DNA from: Bradyrhizobium sp. CCBAU 53421
GTDB taxonomy: Bacteria > Pseudomonadota > Alphaproteobacteria > Rhizobiales > Xanthobacteraceae
Reading direction: 5' to 3'
Assembly (NCBI RefSeq): GCF_015291625.1
Contig: NZ_CP030047.1
Location: 2,542,001-2,606,000 of the forward strand
Length of the DNA stretch: 64,000 bases
Numbering within the stretch: position 1 is the stretch's first letter; each line of letters begins with the position of its first letter. The notes beneath the pieces were generated by a model that searched no databases, was not told where the DNA came from, and worked only from the letters and a program-made list of their open reading frames with translations. The position numbers and the translations under genes were made by a program. Positions 36,620-44,224 of this stretch are shown here, piece after piece.

Positions 36620-37755
36620 CGCAGGTGTCGATGACGGTCAACGGAGATGCCGTCGTGGCGGATGTCGAGCCGCGCACGCTGTTGGCGGACTTCCTGCGCG
36701 GCGAGCTGCAACTCACCGGAACGCATCTCGGATGCGAGCAGGGTGTCTGCGGCGCCTGCACCGTTGTACTCGACGGCAAGATCCAGCGGGCGTGCATCAC
36801 ATTCGCTGCCGATTGCAATGGCGCCAACGTCACCACGATCGAAGGCTTTGACGATGATCCAACCATGCAGGAGCTGCGCGAGGCGTTCTCCGAACATCAC
36901 GCCCTGCAATGCGGATTCTGCACACCGGGAATGCTGACGACGGCACGAGATATCGTGCTTCGGCTCGGCGAGATCGATGAGCGGGCTCTGCGCGAGGAGC
37001 TCTCCGGCAATCTCTGCCGATGCACCGGCTATGTCGGGATCGTTGCCGCGGTCAAGAAAGTTGCCACAGGAAAGAAGCCCGACGTCGCGGCAGCCGTGGC
37101 TCCGGTCGTCGGCATATTCGAGGGCTCAAGGACGCCGCCTGCGCCGTCTCCAGCGACAAGTGGGCCCGTGACACGTACGTCGGTTCCCGCCATGGCGCCT
37201 TCGGTTGGCGGATCCGCGGGCAGCACGTCGATTGAGGAACGGGTGCGCGTGGCCGCGCCGGCCGAGCAGGTCTGGAGCCTGTTGTCGGACCTTCGACGGG
37301 TGGTCCCATGCGTGCCCGGAGCGGAGATCACGTCACTCGACGGAGAGGATCTTGTCGGAAAGGTCAGGATCGCGCTGGGCCCGATCAAGGTCACGTTCAA
37401 CGGCCAGGCGAAGGTGGGGATGGATCCGTCCAAGCGGGAAGGATGGCTGACCGGCCGCGGGCGTGATGCCGGGCAGGGCTCGTCCGCGGAGGGCAGCGCG
37501 CGCTGGACCGTCATCGCCGACGGGGCAAGCGTGTCCGTGATTGCGGTGGTCCTGACCTGGAAGCTGAGCGGACCTCTCGCTCAGTTCAACCGAGCCGGGC
37601 TGGTGCACGATGTTGTGCGCCGGTTGGCCGCGACATTCGCCGAGAATCTCGAAGCCGCCATTACCGGGGCGGCGCCGCCTCGCCGAAAGGCAACGCTCAG
37701 TGGCTTCGGATTGATCTGGTCCGTCATCAAGGCACGCTTGTTCTCACGGAAATAG
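36616..37755 (+). CDS. Fusion of [2Fe-2S] subunit with CoxG-type SRPBCC domain (pyridine cluster)
   Basis: A 379-residue protein. The iron-sulfur half carries CEQGVCGAC and CGFCTPGM ... CRCTGY. A Pro/Ala/Ser-rich linker covers roughly residues 160-205. The SRPBCC half begins ERVRVAAPAEQVWSLLSDLRR. The C-terminus (SGFGLIWSVIKARLFSRK) is short, hydrophobic and basic, and could be a membrane-facing tail. It is the same architecture as the protein at 3372, so the fusion predates the duplication of the hydroxylase operon. Confidence 0.9.
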   Translation: MTQVSMTVNGDAVVADVEPRTLLADFLRGELQLTGTHLGCEQGVCGACTVVLDGKIQRACITFAADCNGANVTTIEGFDDDPTMQELREAFSEHHALQCGFCTPGMLTTARDIVLRLGEIDERALREELSGNLCRCTGYVGIVAAVKKVATGKKPDVAAAVAPVVGIFEGSRTPPAPSPATSGPVTRTSVPAMAPSVGGSAGSTSIEERVRVAAPAEQVWSLLSDLRRVVPCVPGAEITSLDGEDLVGKVRIALGPIKVTFNGQAKVGMDPSKREGWLTGRGRDAGQGSSAEGSARWTVIADGASVSVIAVVLTWKLSGPLAQFNRAGLVHDVVRRLAATFAENLEAAITGAAPPRRKATLSGFGLIWSVIKARLFSRK

Positions 37756-37812
37756 GGTCGCCGAAGCGGCCCGATCTCCCGCGCAACCGCCAGGCTCATC
37801 CGTGTAATAACG

Positions 37813-37824
37813 ATGTATACTGAT
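37813..37824 (+). promoter_or_regulatory. Putative MarR operator, copy 3, between convergent gene ends
   Basis: ATGTATACTGAT, identical to the copy in the Rieske promoter. It lies 57 bases after the hydroxylase operon stop and 20 bases beyond the marR stop, so no annotated gene starts here. The adjoining CTGATT-AA-AATCAG is a small perfect palindrome. Confidence 0.55.
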
Positions 37825-37844
37825 TAAAATCAGATCGCTTCCGG

Positions 37845-38390
37845 CTATTCGTCCCGGCTGGCCGTCGACTTCCGCCGTCCGGATGCTGAGTTGCTGTCGG
37901 GCAGGCTGTATTTGCTGTTGCCTTCGATCAGTTCGGTCACCATCGCGAGAAACGCTGCCCTGAACTCGGGCCGCAGGGGGGCGAGGAAGCGATCCTGCGC
38001 ACGGCGCATGCTGTCGTGCATCTTGTCGGCGACCGCCTCGCCCTCCTTGGTCAGGAAAGCCACCATCGAACGCCGGTCGGTTTGGCTGCGTTCGCGTCGC
38101 ACCAGGCCGCGCTCCGACAAGCGGTTCAAAACATCTGCAACGTTCGTGCGATCGATGCCCACTTCGCCACCCAGCGTGACCTGATCGATTCCAGGGTTGT
38201 TGAGCAGGGTCGTGATCAGGCCGTACTGCACCGGCGTGATGCCGAATTCCTGGCATTCCTCGAGAAAGATCGCCGAGTGGATCTGGTGGAGGCGGCGGAC
38301 CAGGTAGCCGGGGCGCGAAGCCAGGGGCATGCGCGCCATCTCCACCTTGACCTCGGACCTCGTGGGATTGGTGGATGATTGCTTCTTCAA
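37845..38390 (-). CDS. MarR-family transcriptional regulator of the pyridine cluster
   Basis: A 181-residue winged-helix regulator. The recognition region reads LGGEVGIDRTNVADVLNRLSERGLV, followed by the wing RERSQTDRRSMVAFLTKEG, both typical of MarR. The start is TTG with AAGGA eight bases upstream. It is divergent from the binding-protein/decarboxylase operon and convergent with the hydroxylase operon. Pyridine clusters of this type are often governed by a MarR repressor (NicR, PicR). The operator ATGTATACTGAT in its own promoter suggests autoregulation. The effector is presumably an early intermediate. Confidence 0.88.
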   Translation of the reverse strand: MKKQSSTNPTRSEVKVEMARMPLASRPGYLVRRLHQIHSAIFLEECQEFGITPVQYGLITTLLNNPGIDQVTLGGEVGIDRTNVADVLNRLSERGLVRRERSQTDRRSMVAFLTKEGEAVADKMHDSMRRAQDRFLAPLRPEFRAAFLAMVTELIEGNSKYSLPDSNSASGRRKSTASRDE

Positions 38391-38447
38391 CGTGCATTCC
38401 TTCCATTCTTTAAGCGGCCAGCGGCCAGCAAATAAGCCGAAGGCCTC

Positions 38448-38478
38448 TTGACGAGCCGTCTAATTACTCAGTATACAT
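38448..38478 (+). promoter_or_regulatory. Divergent promoter with MarR operator, copy 4
   Basis: Reading forward, TTGACG (38448-38453) and TATACA (38472-38477) form a promoter with an 18-base spacer for the binding-protein/pic operon. CTCAGTATACAT (38467-38478) is the reverse of ATGTATACTGAG, one base off the consensus operator. On the reverse strand the same bases give TATACT, a possible -10 box for marR. Confidence 0.6.
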
Positions 38479-38570
38479 CTCTTTATCGCGGGCGGTACCG
38501 CCGAATCCAGGATTGACCTGAGAATAACAACAATAAGATGGCGGCGCGCGAGGCAAACGGAGGATGGCTC

Positions 38571-39770
38571 ATGAACAGGCTCGCATCATCAATTCTCGCG
38601 CTGACCCTCATGTCGGGTCTGGGGCCGGCCAAGGCTGGCCCGGATGCCGTGACGATCGGTGTCCTCAACGACCTTAGCGGCGTCTACTCGGATCTCGGCG
38701 GGCCCGGCTCCGTTGCGGCCGCGGAAATCGCGGTGGAGGAGTTCGGGCCAACCGTGATCGGCAAGCCGATCAAGGTCATGTCGGGAGATCACCAGAACAA
38801 GGCAGACGTCGGTTCGCAGCTGGCGCGTCGATGGTTCGACGTTGATCACGTCGACATGATGATCGACTTCCCGAACTCGGGCGTGGCACTGGCCGTGCAG
38901 GAGGTCGCAAGAGCGAAGAAGAAGATCGCGATCTATTCGACGGCCGCAACCATGGACCTCACCGGCAAGGCCTGTTCGCCGACCGGGTTTCAATGGACCT
39001 ACGACAATTATTCGAATGCTGCGGGCGTCGCCTCTGCTCTCGTGAAGAAGGGCTTCGACACCTGGTACTTCCTGACGGTCGACTATGCGTTCGGTCTTTC
39101 GCTCGAGGCGGAAGCCTCCAAAGCCGTCAAGGCTGCCGGCGGCAAGGTGGTGGGCGCTGCGCGCCATCCGCTGAACACACCGGATTTCTCCTCCTTCCTG
39201 CTTCAGGCTCAGTCCTCCAAGGCGAAAGTCATCGCGTTCGCCAATGCCGGCGGCGACACGGTCAATGCCGTGAAGCAGGCCAATGAATTCCAGATCGTGC
39301 AGGGCGGGCAGACGATCGTTACGCCGGTCACATTCATCACCGACGTGCACAGTCTCGGTCTTCAGGTCGCTCAGGGCCTCACCTTCGTGACGGGCTACTA
39401 CTGGGATTTGAACGACCAGACCCGTGCGTTCGCGGAGAAGTTCTACAAGAAGCGCAAAGCGATGCCGACCATGGCGCAGGCTGGCGTCTATTCCGGCGTG
39501 CTTCACTACCTGAAGGCGGTGAAGGAGGCCGGCACCGATGACGGGCTCGCCGTCGCCGAAAAGATGCGCGAGCTGCCGGTACGGGATGCCTTTACGCAGA
39601 CCGGTTCGGTGCGCGCCGACGGACGGATGATTCACGACATGTACCTCGTCGAGGTGAAGAAGCCATCGGAGTCGAAAGCGCCGTGGGACTACTACAAGGT
39701 TCTGGCGACTATCCCCGCGGCCGAGGCGTTCAAGCCCTTGGCTGAAAGCGAATGTCCCCTGGTGAAGTGA
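38571..39770 (+). CDS. Orphan periplasmic binding protein of the branched-chain ABC type (pyridine cluster)
   Basis: About 399 residues with a 22-residue signal peptide ending GPAKAG. VTIGVLNDLSGVYSDLGGPGS follows, the Peripla_BP_6 type used for aromatic ligands. The ATG follows GGAGGATGG. No permease or ATPase gene is linked to it, so it may work with a transporter elsewhere or act as a receptor. Its closest relative in the window is the protein at 45874. It heads the decarboxylase and lower-pathway operon. Confidence 0.9.
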   Translation: MNRLASSILALTLMSGLGPAKAGPDAVTIGVLNDLSGVYSDLGGPGSVAAAEIAVEEFGPTVIGKPIKVMSGDHQNKADVGSQLARRWFDVDHVDMMIDFPNSGVALAVQEVARAKKKIAIYSTAATMDLTGKACSPTGFQWTYDNYSNAAGVASALVKKGFDTWYFLTVDYAFGLSLEAEASKAVKAAGGKVVGAARHPLNTPDFSSFLLQAQSSKAKVIAFANAGGDTVNAVKQANEFQIVQGGQTIVTPVTFITDVHSLGLQVAQGLTFVTGYYWDLNDQTRAFAEKFYKKRKAMPTMAQAGVYSGVLHYLKAVKEAGTDDGLAVAEKMRELPVRDAFTQTGSVRADGRMIHDMYLVEVKKPSESKAPWDYYKVLATIPAAEAFKPLAESECPLVK

Positions 39771-39848
39771 TTGTCAGGGTGATCCCGGTCGCGTCCGTCG
39801 CAGTCGTGACCGGAATCCGCGCACGTCGATATCCGCAAGGAGCAGTTC

Positions 39849-40817
39849 ATGTCGACCAGAATTCGCAAGATCGCGCTTGAAGAGCACTTCACGGCGCCGG
39901 GCTTCGAGGAATATTCGAAGGTCTTCACGAAGCACATGGACTCCGCGGCGCAAGCCAGGCTGTCGTCCCAACTTAGGGATTTCGACGATCTGCGGCTGGG
40001 CGAGATGGACCGGGCCGGAATCGACAAGGTCGTGCTGTCGCAGACTGGACCAGGCGTCCAGGGCGAAACCAACATAGACGTCGCCATCCAGCGCGCCGCC
40101 GAAGGCAATGACTATCTGGCGCAGCAGATTCAGCGGCATCCGGCCCGCTATGCCGGCTTCGCGTCGCTGCCGATGCATTCCCCGAAGGCGGCTGCGAACG
40201 AACTGACCCGTGCCGTCGACGTTCTCGGCTTCAAGGGAGCGCTGGTCAATGGTCACACGGGCGGGATCTACTATGACGATCCGGCCTACGACGCGTTCTG
40301 GGAGCGGATGCAACATCTGGATGTGCCGCTCTATCTGCATCCGACGGACCCAAGTCCGGTGCCGCAAGCCTATGACGGCCATCCCGAACTCACCGGCGCG
40401 GTGTGGGGGTGGGGCGTCGAGACCGCGACCCATGCGCTCAGGCTGCTGTTCGGGGGAGTCTTCGATCGCTTTCCGCGGTTGAAGATCATCCTCGGCCACA
40501 TGGGCGAGGGACTGCCGATGCTGCTCTGGCGGTTCGACAGCCGCTTTGCGGTGTATCCGCATGGCGTTCGGCTTGCGCACAAGCCGTCCGAATATTTCGG
40601 ACGCAACATCTTCATCACGACGTCGGGCGTCTGCTCGTCTGCCGCGCTTGCCTGCGCGCTTGCCGAGATGGGCAACGACGCCGTGATGTTTTCGGTCGAC
40701 TACCCCTACGAGTCGACGGCGATCGCCGCTGACTTCATCGAGCGCGCGCCGATATCCGAGGTCGTCCGCGCGCAGGTGTCCTCGCGGAACGCCGAACGCA
40801 TTCTGAAGCTGGCCTGA
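39849..40817 (+). CDS. ACMSD-type amidohydrolase decarboxylase, probable 3,6-dihydroxypicolinate decarboxylase
   Basis: A 322-residue metal-dependent decarboxylase of the amidohydrolase_2 family (gamma-resorcylate and 2,3-dihydroxybenzoate decarboxylase relatives). Expected metal ligands are visible: EEH at residues 11-13, His in HPTDP near 163, HMGEG near 218, and Asp in SVDYPYE near 284. In the picolinate pathway the equivalent enzyme (PicC) converts 3,6-dihydroxypicolinate to 2,5-dihydroxypyridine. That fits its position just before the genes that consume this product. AAGGAG precedes the start. Confidence 0.85.
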   Translation: MSTRIRKIALEEHFTAPGFEEYSKVFTKHMDSAAQARLSSQLRDFDDLRLGEMDRAGIDKVVLSQTGPGVQGETNIDVAIQRAAEGNDYLAQQIQRHPARYAGFASLPMHSPKAAANELTRAVDVLGFKGALVNGHTGGIYYDDPAYDAFWERMQHLDVPLYLHPTDPSPVPQAYDGHPELTGAVWGWGVETATHALRLLFGGVFDRFPRLKIILGHMGEGLPMLLWRFDSRFAVYPHGVRLAHKPSEYFGRNIFITTSGVCSSAALACALAEMGNDAVMFSVDYPYESTAIAADFIERAPISEVVRAQVSSRNAERILKLA

Positions 40818-40836
40818 TCGGCCGAGGAGACGCCAC

Positions 40837-41637
40837 ATGCAGAAGGTCTATCGCATCGGTCAGATCGTTCCGAGCTCGAACACGACCATGGAGACTGAAA
40901 TTCCCGCGATGCTTGGTGCGCATTCGCTCGCACACGGCACGCGCTTCACGTTCCATTCGAGCCGGATGCGGATGAAGACGGTCAAGAAGGAGGAACTCGC
41001 GGCGATGGATAGCGAGTCCGATCGCTGCGCGCTCGAGCTCTCGGATGCGCGTGTCGACGTCCTCGGCTATGCCTGCCTGGTCGCGATCATGAGCATGGGG
41101 AAGTCGTATCACCGCGTCTCGCAGGAGCGGCTCCACGGTCGCACGGTCGAGAACGGTGCGCCAGCCCCCGTGGTGACCAGCGCCGGTGCCCTTGTCGACG
41201 CGCTGCATGTCATCGGCGCCAAGCGCATTGCCGTCGTCGCGCCGTACATGAAGCCGCTGACGCAGCTTGTCATCGACTACATCGAGCATGAGGGGATCAA
41301 GGTCTCCGATTCCCGGGCGCTCGAGATTCCGGACAACATCATGGTCGGTCGCCACGACCCGGCGAACCTGCCGAAGATCGTGGCGGGGATGGACCTCAAG
41401 GACGCCGACGCGGTCGTGTTGTCGGCGTGCGTCCAGATGCCGTCGCTGCCTTCGATCGCCGAGGTCGAGGCAAGAACCGGCAAGCCTGTGATCACCGCCG
41501 CGGTCGCGACCACTTACGCCATGCTGACGGCGCTCGATCTGAACACGCGGGTGCCGGGTGCCGGCGCATTGCTCTCGGGCGCCTTTGGTAACAAGGCCGC
41601 GGCCGGTCCCAATGCAAAACTGCAGGCCGCCGGATGA
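40837..41637 (+). CDS. Maleate cis-trans isomerase
   Basis: A 266-residue Asp/Glu racemase-superfamily enzyme converting maleate to fumarate, the last step of the pathway (NicE/PicG type). The substrate loop VPSSNTTMETE is near residue 11. The two catalytic cysteines are expected in GYACLVA (near 79) and LSACVQMPS (near 197). The stop overlaps the next start (ATGA). The gene lies in the lower-pathway block with the deformylase, dioxygenase and amidohydrolase. Confidence 0.9.
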   Translation: MQKVYRIGQIVPSSNTTMETEIPAMLGAHSLAHGTRFTFHSSRMRMKTVKKEELAAMDSESDRCALELSDARVDVLGYACLVAIMSMGKSYHRVSQERLHGRTVENGAPAPVVTSAGALVDALHVIGAKRIAVVAPYMKPLTQLVIDYIEHEGIKVSDSRALEIPDNIMVGRHDPANLPKIVAGMDLKDADAVVLSACVQMPSLPSIAEVEARTGKPVITAAVATTYAMLTALDLNTRVPGAGALLSGAFGNKAAAGPNAKLQAAG

Positions 41638-42485
41638 GTACATTCCGACACGGCGCAAACGTCCGGGCCAACGGAGTCCGGCTGCACTACCTGCTCTATG
41701 GGCAGGCGCGGGCAGGGCGTGATCCGGTCATCATCCTGCCGGGCATCACCAGTCCAGCCATCACCTGGGGGTTCGTCGGCGAACGGTTTGGATACGAGTT
41801 CGAGACCTACGTCCTCGATATCAGAGGCCGCGGACTGTCGCAGTCAGGCCCCGCTCTCGACTACAGCCTGGATGCGCAGGCTGCCGATCTGGCCGAGCTG
41901 GCTGCGGCGTTGAAACTGCCACGCTACACCGTGGTCGGCCACTCGATGGGGGCCCGGATTGCCGTTCGTGCGGCACGCAGCGGATTGCCCGGACTGGCGA
42001 GGCTAGTCCTGGTGGATCCGCCGGTCTCGGGACCGGGCCGGCGTGCCTATCCGGCGAAGCTCGATTGGTACGTCGATTCAATTCGGCTTGCGGTTGCCGG
42101 CTGCAGCGCTGAAAAGATGCGGGCGTTCTGCCCGACATGGACCGATGATCAGCTGAAGCTGCGTGCGGAGTGGCTGCACACCTGTGATGAGCGCGCGGTG
42201 CGCGAGAGCTTTGACGGATTCCACAAGGACGACATTCACGGCGATCTCGAACGGATCACCGTTCCCGTCCGGCTGATCGCTGCGGGACGCGGTGACGTCA
42301 TTCGCGATGAGGACATCGCCGAAATCCGGCGGCTGTTGCCGAGCGCCTCGATCACGCGCGTCGTCGACGCTGGGCACATGATTCCATGGGATGACGAGAT
42401 GGGGTTCTACGCCGCCTTTGAGGAGTTTCTTGGCGTTCCGCTGGACGCCGCAATCAGCAAGGAGAAGCAACATGTCGGTCAGTGA
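41634..42485 (+). CDS. N-formylmaleamate deformylase (alpha/beta hydrolase)
   Basis: A 283-residue alpha/beta hydrolase of the NicD/PicE type, releasing formate from N-formylmaleamate to give maleamate. The nucleophile elbow is GHSMG near residue 103. The oxyanion region is ILPGITSPA, the acid lies near RGDVIRDED and the terminal His in DAGHMIPWD. DIRGRGLSQSG is also typical. It overlaps the dioxygenase gene by 14 bases. Confidence 0.88.
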   Translation: MSTFRHGANVRANGVRLHYLLYGQARAGRDPVIILPGITSPAITWGFVGERFGYEFETYVLDIRGRGLSQSGPALDYSLDAQAADLAELAAALKLPRYTVVGHSMGARIAVRAARSGLPGLARLVLVDPPVSGPGRRAYPAKLDWYVDSIRLAVAGCSAEKMRAFCPTWTDDQLKLRAEWLHTCDERAVRESFDGFHKDDIHGDLERITVPVRLIAAGRGDVIRDEDIAEIRRLLPSASITRVVDAGHMIPWDDEMGFYAAFEEFLGVPLDAAISKEKQHVGQ

Positions 42486-43530
42486 TCACGATCTGATACA
42501 GGCCTGGAAGCAGGTTCTCTCGTTGTCCAAGCTGGAACGAGGCCAACTCGTCACTGTGCTCACCAGCTCGTCGACGCATCCGCAGACCCTGTCGACCGCG
42601 ATCCTCGCGGCTGCCTCGATGGGTGCAATCGTCAACCGGCTCGATCTGCTGCCGGTCAACGGCGAGAAGGCCTTGAGCCGCGACTCGCTGGCCTATCTCG
42701 GGACGACGCCGCTGACGGGGAACCGCGCGGCGATCGCGGCACTAAAGGAGAGCGACCTCGTCCTCGACCTGATGACCCTGCTGTTCTCTCCCGAACAGCA
42801 CGAGATCCTCAAGGCGGGAACGAAAATCCTGCTCGCCGTCGAGCCGCCGGAAGTCCTGGTTCGGATGGTGCCGACAATGGCCGACCGTGCGCGCGTCGCC
42901 GCCGCGAGTGCGAAGCTCGGCAAGGCGAAGGAGATGCATGTGACGTCGCCGGCCGGCACAGACGTCCGCTTCAAGCTCGGGCAGTTCCCGGCCATCAGCG
43001 AATATGGTTTCGTCGACGAGCCCGGGCGGTGGGATCATTGGCCGAGCGGCTTCGCCTTGACCTGGGCCAATGAGGGCGAGGCCGATGGAACGATCGTGAT
43101 GGAGCGGGGCGATATCCTGCTCCCGATGAAGTCCTACATCCAAGATCGTATCCATTTCAGAATCGAGAACGGCTTTGTGACCTCGATCGAGGGCGGCGTC
43201 GATGCCGAGATTCTGAGCGAGTACATGGCCTCGTACAACGATCGAGACGCATATGCGATGTCGCATATCGGCTGGGGGCTGCAGCCGCGAGCCAAGTGGT
43301 CGACGCTCGGTCTCTATGACCGGGAGGCCACGATCGGCATGGACGCCCGGGCGTTCGAAGGCAATTTCCTGTTCTCGTTCGGCCCGAACAACGAGGCCGG
43401 AGGCAGCCGGACCACGGCCTGCCACATCGATATTCCGATGCGAAACTGCACGATTGCGCTCGACGGGGAGGAGGTCGTCCGAAACGGAAAGGTGCTCGAT
43501 GGAGGACCGGTTCGGGAGGCCGCCGAATGA
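42472..43530 (+). CDS. nicX: 2,5-dihydroxypyridine 5,6-dioxygenase
   Basis: A 352-residue Fe(II) extradiol-type ring-cleaving enzyme of the NicX/PicD family, related to M29 aminopeptidases. From ATG 42472 (preceded by AGGAGAAG), the candidate iron ligands fall at His265 (SHIGWG) and His318/Asp320 (CHID). These are the same positions I recall for NicX of Pseudomonas putida, which strongly supports the call. It opens 2,5-dihydroxypyridine to N-formylmaleamate. The longer frame from 42391 runs through the upstream gene and is rejected. It overlaps the amidohydrolase by 4 bases. Confidence 0.92.
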   Translation: MSVSDHDLIQAWKQVLSLSKLERGQLVTVLTSSSTHPQTLSTAILAAASMGAIVNRLDLLPVNGEKALSRDSLAYLGTTPLTGNRAAIAALKESDLVLDLMTLLFSPEQHEILKAGTKILLAVEPPEVLVRMVPTMADRARVAAASAKLGKAKEMHVTSPAGTDVRFKLGQFPAISEYGFVDEPGRWDHWPSGFALTWANEGEADGTIVMERGDILLPMKSYIQDRIHFRIENGFVTSIEGGVDAEILSEYMASYNDRDAYAMSHIGWGLQPRAKWSTLGLYDREATIGMDARAFEGNFLFSFGPNNEAGGSRTTACHIDIPMRNCTIALDGEEVVRNGKVLDGGPVREAAE

Positions 43531-44192
43531 CCGACGACAGGGCGACATATCGCCGGCAGGGCTTCGGCCAGGAGCTGGATCTTGATGCGCCATTCGGGTT
43601 GCTGATCGTCGATTTCGTCAACGGATTTCTCGATCCCGCCGTTTTCGGCGGTGGCAACATCGCTGCCGCCATGGAGAGGACGATCGGACTGCTGGGCGAA
43701 GCGCGCCGGCGAAGGTGGCCGGTCGCGCATTCGAGGATCGTATTCGCCGACGACGATGCCGACCGCAACGTGTTCGCGATGAAGGTGCCGGGGCTGCTCA
43801 CGCTGAAGGAGGCGTCGTCCAACAGTGCGATCGTTCCGCAACTTGCGCCGAAGCCGGGTGAACTGGTCGTCAGAAAGACCGTGCCGTCGGCGTTCTTTGC
43901 GACAGGACTGGGACCATGGCTGACGCAGCGCGGCGTCCGCACCCTTGTGATCGCCGGTTGCGTGACCAGCGGTTGTGTGCGGTCAAGCGTCGTTGACGCG
44001 ATGTCGCTGGGCTTCCTTCCGCTGGTGGTCAGGGATTGCGTCGGCGACCGCGCGATCGGTCCGCACGAGGCGAACCTGTTCGACATGTCGGAGAAGTACG
44101 CCGTCGTCATGGACCTCTCCGAAACGTTGAAGCTCGTGGAGGCCAGGACTGCCAGTTCTGCTGCCGTGACTGGCGGCACAAATACCCGCTAG
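43527..44192 (+). CDS. Maleamate amidohydrolase (isochorismatase family)
   Basis: A 221-residue cysteine hydrolase of the NicF/PicF type, converting maleamate to maleate and ammonia. The catalytic Asp is in LLIVDFVNGF (Asp29), the Lys in VVRKTVPSAF (near 115) and the Cys in VIAGCVTSGCVRSSVVDA (near 150). It is coupled to the dioxygenase gene by ATGA and is the last enzyme gene before the transporter. Confidence 0.92.
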   Translation: MTDDRATYRRQGFGQELDLDAPFGLLIVDFVNGFLDPAVFGGGNIAAAMERTIGLLGEARRRRWPVAHSRIVFADDDADRNVFAMKVPGLLTLKEASSNSAIVPQLAPKPGELVVRKTVPSAFFATGLGPWLTQRGVRTLVIAGCVTSGCVRSSVVDAMSLGFLPLVVRDCVGDRAIGPHEANLFDMSEKYAVVMDLSETLKLVEARTASSAAVTGGTNTR

Positions 44193-44224
44193 CGGCAAGA
44201 CATAACAAGAGAGGTGAGGGGACG

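Noticed and set aside
29939..44192. Nicotinate degradation (nic) rather than picolinate
   Set aside because: The lower pathway is shared, but there is no NicC-type flavin monooxygenase. A ring-carboxylate decarboxylase and a Rieske monooxygenase are present instead.
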